A stretch of DNA of 7,465 nt from an uncultured Clostridia bacterium (GTDB lineage: Bacteria > Bacillota > Clostridia > Oscillospirales > Oscillospiraceae), in assembly GCA_937858235.1 (NCBI GenBank), contig CALLZZ010000092.1, positions 1 to 7,465 on the forward strand, written 5' to 3'. A program made the position numbers and the translations under genes. Positions 1-7,308 of the stretch are shown here, in pieces. Every line of letters starts with the position of its first letter. The stretch's first letter is position 1. The notes under the pieces are model-generated. The model saw only the letters and a list, made by a program, of their open reading frames with translations. It did no database searches and was not told the DNA's origin.

Positions 1-2490
1 TACACCACCTTTAAAGATGAAAAAGAGGCCTGGAATTATGTCAGCCGGCTTTCCGGGAAAAGGATCATTCTGATCCAGTTGGACGGCTGTGTGGATGAGA
101 TTAAGGATGAGCCGACGGTTGAGCCAGCAATACCTGCGCTCGACAAGCAGGCTGATCTGAACAATGCATCTTCATCAGAAGAAGAATATTCTATTGATGA
201 GGTTGTTTCGTGGATTCTGGATGCCTTGGATAAGGAGCAGATTCCGGTCGTTGATATTGAGAATATGGACCGCGTCACGGGAGATGCTCATCTTACAAAG
301 CTGCTTTCGGAGCAATATCCAAGAAAGGCGATTGTATACAGATACAGTCTAACGGATGCTAAAATCGCCGGCTTGGCTATTAAGAATATCCAGAGTGACA
401 GTCAGTTTCAAAAAGTGATTGGTGATTTGCAAGGCGCAGGAGCTGATGCCACATTCTTTGTGACTGGGGATACGGACAAAAATTTGGTACAAACGATTTT
501 GGACAGGAAATATTCGCTTGGAAATGCAGGCCGAACAGGAAAGGTTGGCATCGATCCGCAGTCTGCCTACAATGACATTAATGGCGGCAAACAATATCTG
601 GAATCTTGGCCGACAGCAGCCAATACACTGTATCTGGTTCAGGATAAGGTGCATCTTTACAATATCAGGGTTGCCTGCAGTGCAGCAGGTGAAACGCCTG
701 TTTTGCCTCAAAATCCGGAAAAGATCGCCCCGGGTGCCTATTATGTTTTCGATGCCTCCGATACGGATGGACTGGAGGCTTTTCTAAATCAGGCGAGGTC
801 TGCGAATTACAAAGTGGTTAGTCTGTCAAAGGCTGTCTCGGAGAATGGTACGATCCCGAATCTGACAGCGGATGAACTGAATAATCTGAAGAGCAAGAAT
901 AACGGCGTACTGGCTTCGTATAATACGCAGATACCGACGACAGAAAGAGCACTTTCTTTTGTATTTGGAAACATCAGAAACTCGGCGGCGGCTATCGATA
1001 CGGCACGGAGGCTGTCTGAGAAGAATTATTCGGCGACCTATGTGGCCAGCTTTGATGAACTCAGAACATATGGAAGCACAATCGAGGAATTGATCTCCAT
1101 GGGTGAGGAGATTGGTCTTTCCTTTACGCCGGACGGCATGTACCCGGACGGCTTTGACGGCATGGTTTCTTACATCCATGACTGTCAGATTTATATGAAG
1201 TGGCGCTTTGGCTATGAACCGAAGATTGTGTATATGTCTAAAGACAACGCTGTATACAGTGTACTGGAGGCAGCTAGTGCCTGCCATATGACACCGGTCG
1301 GCAATTCGCAAATGGTGGTTCAGAGAAATACGGCAGATCTGACCGAAAATACGTTGGCAGATGCTGTTGATGACCTTTCTAACCTGCGCTTTACCCGAGG
1401 AGGCATGGAATATTTCAACCTCAGCTATTACAACGAGGACCTGGGGGCTTCAAAGGGGGATAAGACTCTTATTGGAGACATGGTCGATGCTATGATTTGT
1501 GAGCACTTGGATACAATCGCTTTTATATCGCATACTACCGGGAAGATTGAAGACAGCAGTCGCTACACGCTGAAAACTGTCAGCAAGCTGTTGGATTCGA
1601 ACAAGGTCTATAAGAGCAATCCGCCGAAACAGACAGATGTCACGATGGATAAAAACGTTCTGACAGATATGAATGATGACAAAGAACGCTTTGAATATAT
1701 GCGGAATCATTATGTAGGCAGTAACTTCATTGTGAACAGTAAAAAGCTTCCAGGATTTTCATCGAAGGAGATCCGCGCTCTGGATAAGATGGGAAGATTT
1801 ACAAATGATAAAGTTTTGTTTCTAACCTTTGATGACTGGGGATCCGATGAATCTATTAACAAATTATTGTATGTTCTCGACAAATATCATGTTAAGGCTA
1901 CATTCTTTGTACTGACGCAGCACGTGGATGCCAATCCGAATCTGCTCCGTTCCATAGCACTGGAAGGACATGAAATCGCCAGCCACACCGACTCACATGT
2001 GCCGCTTTCGGATGCAAATAAAAATTATACAAAGTATTATTCCCTGACCGATGAAGAAGTGAAGAATATGCGCAAGGATCTGGTCACGTCCTATGCCAAG
2101 CTGAACAAGTATATTGGTGACGTTACAATAAACGGGAGAAAGGCGCTTTCTTTGAATTTCCGTCCGCCCACACTGGAAGTAAGTAAGAATGGGCTGAGCC
2201 AGGTGTTCGATGTTGGCTTTCATTATTCAATTTCCGGCGATGTTTCCACGAACGATTATGAGAAAAGAAACTATGACAGATATCTGAAAGAGATGATGTA
2301 CGGTTCTCCGATCGAAGAGGATGGCTTCACGGTCCAAAATGGAAGCGTCATTGTTATGCATATGAATGAGTCGGCAAAATATACGGCTCAGGTCCTTGAT
2401 ACCATGATCCCGATCTGGAAGTCAAAAGGTTATTCCTTTGCCAGGATAGATGATTATCTTGGTACTTCGGATGTTCAGAAAGGTAATTAA
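1..2490 (+). CDS. Multi-domain polysaccharide deacetylase (three tandem NodB/CE4 folds, last one active), 5' partial
   Basis: The frame is open from base 1, so the true start lies upstream. An in-frame TTG at 79 has no Shine-Dalgarno and is not a credible start. Residues are numbered from base 1 (829 visible). The C-terminal NodB domain (about 600-822) has every CE4 motif: TFDDWG at 609-614 (D611 predicted base, D612 metal ligand), SHTDSH at 661-666 (H662 and H666 metal ligands), FRPP at 720-723, and VIVMHM at 783-788 (H787 predicted acid). It should hydrolyse N-acetyl groups on an extracellular polysaccharide. Two further NodB-like folds precede it, at about 108-278 (ATFFVTG at 150-156; GAYYVFDASDTDG and YKVVSLSKA near its end) and about 315-532 (ALSFVFG, then GEEIGLSF). 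Both lack the Asp-Asp and HxxxH motifs and are predicted inactive. Residues 38-62 look like an acidic, Ser-rich linker. The N-terminal signal or anchor is outside the window. The synthase gene starts 2 bases downstream. The deacetylase call is firm; the two dead folds rest on pattern matching by eye. Confidence 0.93.
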   Translation, partial: YTTFKDEKEAWNYVSRLSGKRIILIQLDGCVDEIKDEPTVEPAIPALDKQADLNNASSSEEEYSIDEVVSWILDALDKEQIPVVDIENMDRVTGDAHLTKLLSEQYPRKAIVYRYSLTDAKIAGLAIKNIQSDSQFQKVIGDLQGAGADATFFVTGDTDKNLVQTILDRKYSLGNAGRTGKVGIDPQSAYNDINGGKQYLESWPTAANTLYLVQDKVHLYNIRVACSAAGETPVLPQNPEKIAPGAYYVFDASDTDGLEAFLNQARSANYKVVSLSKAVSENGTIPNLTADELNNLKSKNNGVLASYNTQIPTTERALSFVFGNIRNSAAAIDTARRLSEKNYSATYVASFDELRTYGSTIEELISMGEEIGLSFTPDGMYPDGFDGMVSYIHDCQIYMKWRFGYEPKIVYMSKDNAVYSVLEAASACHMTPVGNSQMVVQRNTADLTENTLADAVDDLSNLRFTRGGMEYFNLSYYNEDLGASKGDKTLIGDMVDAMICEHLDTIAFISHTTGKIEDSSRYTLKTVSKLLDSNKVYKSNPPKQTDVTMDKNVLTDMNDDKERFEYMRNHYVGSNFIVNSKKLPGFSSKEIRALDKMGRFTNDKVLFLTFDDWGSDESINKLLYVLDKYHVKATFFVLTQHVDANPNLLRSIALEGHEIASHTDSHVPLSDANKNYTKYYSLTDEEVKNMRKDLVTSYAKLNKYIGDVTINGRKALSLNFRPPTLEVSKNGLSQVFDVGFHYSISGDVSTNDYEKRNYDRYLKEMMYGSPIEEDGFTVQNGSVIVMHMNESAKYTAQVLDTMIPIWKSKGYSFARIDDYLGTSDVQKGN
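2479..2484 (+). promoter_or_regulatory. Ribosome binding site of the PilZ-GT2 synthase
   Basis: AAAGGT lies 8 bases before the ATG at 2493 and inside the last codons of the deacetylase gene. This supports the ATG as start and suggests translational coupling between the two genes. Confidence 0.6.
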
Positions 2491-2492
2491 TC

Positions 2493-4385
2493 ATGAGAGT
2501 GAAGGAAGAGAAAGAAAAGAGTAAAGTTGACAGAGAAATTCTTTTGAACGTCAAATCCGACCGCAGACTGCTTTCCAATGTTCCTGATCCTACCGGTGAA
2601 AGAGTGGAAATCGACCGGCGAGGCAAGGAAGATGATCAGGAGGATCTTACCTCGCTGATGGAATATAAGAAGCTGGGAATCCGCTATATCAGTAACTTTC
2701 CCGTTCAGATTTCTTTTATGATCCATAGGATTAACCAGAGTATTATCGCGACCTGTGTGAATATTTCTGATACAGGCATGGGTATAGAACTGGACAGTAT
2801 CGAAGAGAGAGACAAACTGAAAGAAGCCGAGCAGATTTACTTGAAATTCAAAATTCCGGCCGGGTCCATGCCGGAAGGCCATGAAATGCGGTTCTACACA
2901 GGCGCAAAGGTTGTGCGTACGGCGGATCGGATGAAACCGTTTGCCGGGCTTCAGTTTTCAGAGGATCTGTCAACATATATGAAGCGGCACAAGGACCGGT
3001 ATCTTCTGGTCATATCTGGCATATTGCTAGGCTTTGTCAGTCTGAGTGTTGTCCTCATGCGCGTAGAGTCGATCATTTATTTCAAGTATAATGCCATCAT
3101 GTATCTGTACTCGATCGTTGCGGCTTTGTTTCTGCTTAGTCGGTATCTGTTCGGAGCTTTGTACAAGCCGTTGCCTATCAATCCCGACTACATGCCGAGC
3201 GTGACGATTATCATTCCGTGCTTTAATGAGGAAACGTGGATTCAGACCACCATACTTTCCTGCATTGACCAGAACTATCCGGTCGATAAGCTGAAGGTGA
3301 TTGTTGTCGATGACTGTTCTACGGACAAGTCGGTGGAAAAGATTCAGGAGATCATCGATAAACTGTTGGAGCGTGAAGGAAAACGATACAATATTTGTGA
3401 GCGCCTCAAATATTTTATACAGCCTCAAAATGCAGGAAAAAGGGCGGCGCTTGTGTGTGGCGTTGAGAATACTGACACTGATCTTGTCATGTTTGTTGAC
3501 TCGGATTCGTCTCTGGATCCATACGCTGTCCGGAACATCGTTCAACCGTTCCAAGATCCAAAGATGGGCGGCTGTGCCGGCAGATGCGATGTTGCCAATA
3601 CCTATACGAACAATCTGACGAAAATGCAGTCAGTTCGCTACTATATTGCTTTTCGTATCATGAAAGCGGCAGAAGGTCTTTTTGATGCTGTTACCTGCCT
3701 GTCAGGTCCGCTTTCCTGCTATCGGCGTGAAATTGTAATGCAGTACAAAGATAAATGGCTTAACCAGAAATTCCTTGGACAGAAGGCAACGTTTGGCGAT
3801 GATCGTGCGATGACGAACTTTGTACTGGCCCATCACCGCTGTACCTATCAGGATACGGCGGTCTGCTCTACAATCGTACCGAAAGAGCATAAAGTATTTT
3901 TAAAGCAACAGATGCGCTGGAAACGGTCTTGGCTGCGTGAGTCCGTAATGGCCGGAAAATTCATGTGGAAAAAGGAACCGTTTGCTTCCTTTAATTTCTA
4001 TATTGGCCTGCTGGTTCCTCTCCTCGCACCAGTGATCGTTATCTACAACCTGTTTTATGTTCCGTTCACGCAGCATATTTTTCCGCAGACTTTTCTTGTC
4101 GGTCTACTGATGATGTCACTTATGATGACATTTGCACAGTTGCTGCTCAGAAAGAGTACAACCTGGTTATTTGGCTTCATGTTCTGTGTTTACTATGAAC
4201 TGGTGCTCTTGTGGCAAATGCCGATCGCATGGTTCACGTTCTGGAAATCCACATGGGGAACCCGTATGACTCCAAGTGATGTGGCCGCCCAGAAAAAAAA
4301 GAAGAAACACAAGAACCGAAATGGAGGTAAAGAAGATCAGGAGGGCGCGAAAGAAAAAGCAGGAGGCGGAACAGACGATGCGTAA
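2493..4385 (+). CDS. PilZ-domain family 2 glycosyltransferase, hyaluronan synthase/NodC-like membrane polysaccharide synthase
   Basis: This 630-residue inner-membrane processive synthase is predicted to polymerise a sugar from a UDP-sugar and export the chain. A charged N-terminus (1-57) leads into a PilZ domain (about 58-163), where NISDTG at 90-95 fits the (D/N)xSxxG c-di-GMP motif; the usual RxxxR is K60-LGI-R64. Two membrane segments follow (about 170-190 and 199-220). The GT2 catalytic region (about 235-480) shows IIIPCFNE at 239-246, VVDD at 271-274, DSD at 336-338, SGPLSCYRR at 404-412, GDDR at 435-438 and QQMRW at 472-476. Three more hydrophobic stretches lie at about 502-527, 533-552 and 557-580, then WGTR at 588-591. 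From memory, SGPLSxYRR, GDDR, QQxRW and WGTR all match streptococcal hyaluronan synthase, which points to a HAS/NodC-type enzyme rather than a BcsA cellulose synthase. The tail from 601 is Lys-rich and low in complexity. Activation by c-di-GMP is the expected regulation. Family placement is firm; the sugar substrate is not known. Confidence 0.95.
   Translation: MRVKEEKEKSKVDREILLNVKSDRRLLSNVPDPTGERVEIDRRGKEDDQEDLTSLMEYKKLGIRYISNFPVQISFMIHRINQSIIATCVNISDTGMGIELDSIEERDKLKEAEQIYLKFKIPAGSMPEGHEMRFYTGAKVVRTADRMKPFAGLQFSEDLSTYMKRHKDRYLLVISGILLGFVSLSVVLMRVESIIYFKYNAIMYLYSIVAALFLLSRYLFGALYKPLPINPDYMPSVTIIIPCFNEETWIQTTILSCIDQNYPVDKLKVIVVDDCSTDKSVEKIQEIIDKLLEREGKRYNICERLKYFIQPQNAGKRAALVCGVENTDTDLVMFVDSDSSLDPYAVRNIVQPFQDPKMGGCAGRCDVANTYTNNLTKMQSVRYYIAFRIMKAAEGLFDAVTCLSGPLSCYRREIVMQYKDKWLNQKFLGQKATFGDDRAMTNFVLAHHRCTYQDTAVCSTIVPKEHKVFLKQQMRWKRSWLRESVMAGKFMWKKEPFASFNFYIGLLVPLLAPVIVIYNLFYVPFTQHIFPQTFLVGLLMMSLMMTFAQLLLRKSTTWLFGFMFCVYYELVLLWQMPIAWFTFWKSTWGTRMTPSDVAAQKKKKKHKNRNGGKEDQEGAKEKAGGGTDDA
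4361..4366 (+). promoter_or_regulatory. Shine-Dalgarno that selects the start of the third gene
   Basis: AGGAGG lies 11 bases before the ATG at 4378, inside the end of the synthase gene. The longer in-frame alternatives (GTG 4276, ATG 4279, ATG 4321) lack a comparable site. A second purine run, AGGAGGG at 4339-4345, has no start codon at a suitable distance. The 11-base spacing is somewhat long, so a start at 4321 remains possible. Confidence 0.6.
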
Positions 4386-6249
4386 AATAGAAATACAAAA
4401 GGACAGGAGAAAAGTGTACCGGACTATTTTAGAAGCCCTGTGCCTTCTTCTCTTACTGTTTTCGATTCTACAGGCGCTGTTTGTTTTCAAAAAATATGAG
4501 CCATATGATCAGAGTGTCGTTTCCGGTGAAAATCACGGATTTATTGCTTTGTCCTATTTTGGTGTGGACAGAGAGGGGACAGACAGTCTAATCGCAACCA
4601 AACGTCTGAAGGAAGAGCTGACGGCTCTCAACCATCTTGGGTATGTGACAATCACGCAGGATGATATCGATGCTTACTATAACAAAGGCAAGCCGCTTCC
4701 GGATAAAGCCTTGTTTCTGATGTTCGAGGATGGACGAAAGGATACAGTTCTGTTTACGGAAAAACTTCTTGAAGCAGAGAACTATAAAGCATCCGTTCTG
4801 ACCTATGCAGAAAAATTCGAAAACAATGATCAAAAGTTTGTTTCTCCGAAGGCGCTGAAGAGTCTGGAAAAAGAAGGCTTCTGGGAACTCGGTACTAATG
4901 GATATCGGCTGTCGTATATCAATACATATGACCGGTACAAGAGATATGTCGGCGAACTGGAATCGCGTGAATTTGTCGAGATCAATCAGTACATTGACAG
5001 AGATTACAACCACTATCTGATGGATTATATCCGGGATAAGAACGGTATTCCAACAGAAAGTACGCAGGAGATGAGGAAACGTATCACCACAGATTACGAT
5101 CTGATGGAGGAAATCTATAGCAGAGATATTGGATACGTGCCGAGACTTTATGTTCTGATGCACTCTAACACGGGGTGCTTCGGCAATAACGCGGCAGTAT
5201 CGGAAGTTAATGCAGATAATCTGAAAGGACTGTTTGCTATGAACTTCAACAGAGAGGGATACTCCTATAACGATACAAGCTCGTCTATTTATGATTTAAC
5301 AAGACTTCAGCCACAGGCATGGTGGTACACGAACCATCTTCTGATGCGGATTAAGGACGATTTGCCGGAAAGGGACAAAGGCAACATCATATTTGTCACC
5401 GGTGATAAGAAAGGACTGGAAGCTTGGCAACTGGAAAAAGGGGCGGTAGAGTACAAGAAAAATTTGATTGTACTGACATCTGAACCTACGTCCAACGGTA
5501 TTCTCAAGCTGAAGGATGCGGATTGTCAGAACATCCATCTGACAACGGAACTGCTGGGCAATAAGATCGGCAAGCAAGCTATCTATCTTCGTACAGACGG
5601 GGACATGAACTCTGACAAAGAGCTGACTTCCTATATTTCCGTTTCTGTTGAGAATAATATCCTGTATGTGCGGGAGCGGAATGGCGGAAGGGTTAGCACG
5701 CTCGTAACACAAGATCTGTTTGAACTGGAAGATGACGATCCGGTTTCTGTAGAAGAAGACAGCAAAAATGCGCTTGCAGCCGAACTCAATGTACGCGCAA
5801 AATTTGCACAGAATGATTCCTTCAGCCTGCTGTACAAACTGGAAGCGCTGGATGCAAAGAAAAAGAAGGTGCGCGGTGTTTCTCAGGGCGCCGAGGAATA
5901 CATTCCAGAGGTTCAAATACAGGATCCTGGTGACAGCAAGCTGGACCTTACGATTGATGGCAATGAGCTTACCCTGACAGTTGACGGCAGGATGGTTGCT
6001 GATCAAATCACGGTAAACAGAACCAAAGGAGGCGGCATCTATCTGGAGAGTGCTTTCGGAGGTTATGGAAAGAGTCAGAGAAATATCGCGGACGATGTCT
6101 ATGATGGCGCTTTTAAGAATTTGAAAATCACGGCAGCAAACAAGTCATCCGTTTATTATGACAATACACTGCATGGTTTTGCATTATTTGCCGATGTGTG
6201 GACAAATTTCTGGAATAAGATTGTCGACTGGTTCATTACGAATCTATGA
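4378..6249 (+). CDS. Membrane-anchored protein with catalytically dead PgaB/IcaB-like deacetylase fold and C-terminal beta-rich region
   Basis: ATG 4378 gives 623 residues and an 8-base overlap with the synthase stop (ATGCGTAA), typical of coupled genes. The frame is open back past 4276, so an N-terminus 19 or more residues longer is possible. A basic start and one membrane helix (about 15-37) predict a type II protein facing outward. Residues about 50-330 follow the PgaB/IcaB deacetylase layout: GFIALSYFGV where the family has a YHxV-type strand, then LPDKALFLMFEDGRKD at 107-122 where TFDDG is expected, then ELGTNGY at 170-176 where HxxxH is expected. With both metal motifs lost, catalysis is unlikely and a polymer-binding or scaffold role is inferred. 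Residues about 385-590 are rich in predicted beta strands; the end (LDLTIDGNELTLTVDGR, 522-538) resembles a concanavalin/LamG-like jelly roll. The last 24 residues are hydrophobic with W608, W612 and W618. No family name is recognised with certainty. Confidence 0.9.
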   Translation: MRKIEIQKDRRKVYRTILEALCLLLLLFSILQALFVFKKYEPYDQSVVSGENHGFIALSYFGVDREGTDSLIATKRLKEELTALNHLGYVTITQDDIDAYYNKGKPLPDKALFLMFEDGRKDTVLFTEKLLEAENYKASVLTYAEKFENNDQKFVSPKALKSLEKEGFWELGTNGYRLSYINTYDRYKRYVGELESREFVEINQYIDRDYNHYLMDYIRDKNGIPTESTQEMRKRITTDYDLMEEIYSRDIGYVPRLYVLMHSNTGCFGNNAAVSEVNADNLKGLFAMNFNREGYSYNDTSSSIYDLTRLQPQAWWYTNHLLMRIKDDLPERDKGNIIFVTGDKKGLEAWQLEKGAVEYKKNLIVLTSEPTSNGILKLKDADCQNIHLTTELLGNKIGKQAIYLRTDGDMNSDKELTSYISVSVENNILYVRERNGGRVSTLVTQDLFELEDDDPVSVEEDSKNALAAELNVRAKFAQNDSFSLLYKLEALDAKKKKVRGVSQGAEEYIPEVQIQDPGDSKLDLTIDGNELTLTVDGRMVADQITVNRTKGGGIYLESAFGGYGKSQRNIADDVYDGAFKNLKITAANKSSVYYDNTLHGFALFADVWTNFWNKIVDWFITNL

Positions 6250-6257
6250 TTACTTTT

Positions 6258-6264
6258 AGGAGAG
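6258..6264 (+). promoter_or_regulatory. Ribosome binding site of the GH18 lipoprotein gene
   Basis: AGGAGAG is followed by a 6-base spacer and the ATG at 6271. It is the strongest site in the window and fixes this start. It sits in the only intergenic gap (21 bases) between genes 3 and 4, and no promoter is visible there. Confidence 0.8.
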
Positions 6265-6270
6265 AACGAT

Positions 6271-7308
6271 ATGAAAAAAGCATCAGGCAGTGTTTTGAAA
6301 ATATCATCAGCGGTTCTGATGTCTGTAGCGTTGGTACTGATTGGAGTACTGGCAGGATGTGAAAATTTCACATCTGGGAACAGTACATCAGGTGTTACCC
6401 CAAAATATATAGATGTTGAAGCACTGAAAAAAGATGATATGAAGCTGACGGTCTGGACTGTGTACTGGGACACACAGCGGACGGTTAGGAATATCATGAC
6501 ATCCAGCGACAAAATTGATGGCATAAGCACATTTGCTGCATATTATGATGAAAGGGAAAAACTGTTTATTCCGGATGAAACGCTGAAGATTTCCAGAAAA
6601 CTGAGGGACTCCGAAAAAACTGAAAATATTCAGCAATACCTGTCTGTGGTCAATGACAAACCTCATTCGGCGAAGGACATTTCCCTTGTGAAGAATAAGA
6701 TTGGTACTGCGGAAAAAGCGGCAGAACATGCGGCAGAAATTGTCCAGCTGGCGGTTGAAAACGAGTACGATGGTGTGGAAATCGATTATGAGAAGATCAG
6801 GAGCGATCTGAATCTTTGGAATCAGTTCATTGTGTTCGAAAAAGGTCTGATCACACTATGTCAGAAAAACGGTTTGAAGCTGCGGATCGTGCTGGAAACA
6901 TCCACACCGGTTGAAGACTTAAATTTTCCGGACGGTGCATCCTATTCTGTCATGTGCTATAACCTGTATGGCAGTGGTACGAAACCAGGGCCAAAGGCAG
7001 ATGCAGAATTTCTGAAAAAAATCGCTGCAAAGTTTGGCAGCCTACCGGGCATTTCCTATGCACTGGCAAATGGCGGCTTTGATTTTGACGGAACAGGAAC
7101 GGCGAAGCAGCTGACGAGCGCAGAAGCTACGCAGCTGGCGGAAGAGAAGCATGCGACGCCTGTCAGAAATGAAGGAAGCGGAGCACTGACATTTGTTTAT
7201 GGATCGCATACGGTATGGTATGCGGACGAGAAAACGCTTGTATTCTGGCAAAAAGTGCTGGATGAAGCAGCAGGAAAAGATACAGATATCGGTTTATGGC
7301 GAATATAA
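6271..7308 (+). CDS. Glycoside hydrolase family 18 (chitinase-like) lipoprotein
   Basis: This 345-residue protein begins with a lipoprotein signal peptide: MKK start, hydrophobic stretch at about 13-27, and lipobox LAGC ending at C30, which predicts an anchor on the outer face of the membrane. A Ser/Thr/Gly-rich linker (31-43) leads into a small TIM barrel (about 58-345). The GH18 signature DxxDxDxE appears as YDGVEIDYE at 166-174: catalytic acid E174, D172 and D167 are kept, and the third acidic position is E170. Other family marks are VMCYNLYG at 227-234 (the MxY(D/N) strand) and a closing GLWRI with W343, the usual strand-8 tryptophan. It resembles the short YaaH-like barrels of spore-forming Firmicutes more than large secreted chitinases. 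The known family reaction is hydrolysis of beta-1,4-linked GlcNAc-containing chains. In this operon it probably cuts or releases the polymer made by the synthase. The protein ends right after the strand-8 motif, so it is compact but looks complete. Confidence 0.93.
   Translation: MKKASGSVLKISSAVLMSVALVLIGVLAGCENFTSGNSTSGVTPKYIDVEALKKDDMKLTVWTVYWDTQRTVRNIMTSSDKIDGISTFAAYYDEREKLFIPDETLKISRKLRDSEKTENIQQYLSVVNDKPHSAKDISLVKNKIGTAEKAAEHAAEIVQLAVENEYDGVEIDYEKIRSDLNLWNQFIVFEKGLITLCQKNGLKLRIVLETSTPVEDLNFPDGASYSVMCYNLYGSGTKPGPKADAEFLKKIAAKFGSLPGISYALANGGFDFDGTGTAKQLTSAEATQLAEEKHATPVRNEGSGALTFVYGSHTVWYADEKTLVFWQKVLDEAAGKDTDIGLWRI

Noticed and set aside
79..81. TTG as start codon of the first gene
   Set aside because: The frame is open back to base 1, there is no Shine-Dalgarno, and the preceding codons look like coding sequence (a strand-like RIILIQLDG crosses the TTG).
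1128..1163. Short direct repeat of CCGGACGGC within the first gene
   Set aside because: Only two copies, explained by the encoded PDG-type peptide repeats; not a DNA repeat element.
826..1311. Minus-strand open frame opposite the first gene
   Set aside because: A shadow frame: its product has no recognisable motif, and the + strand encodes a conserved-looking fold.
2854..2876. Perfect 7-base inverted repeat TTCCGGC/GCCGGAA with a 9-base loop
   Set aside because: It lies inside the PilZ coding region with no T-run and no reading-frame consequence; probably chance.
5296..6006. Long minus-strand open frame opposite gene 3
   Set aside because: It is a shadow of a well-supported + strand gene, with no ribosome binding site and a Cys/Ile/Phe-rich, low-plausibility product.
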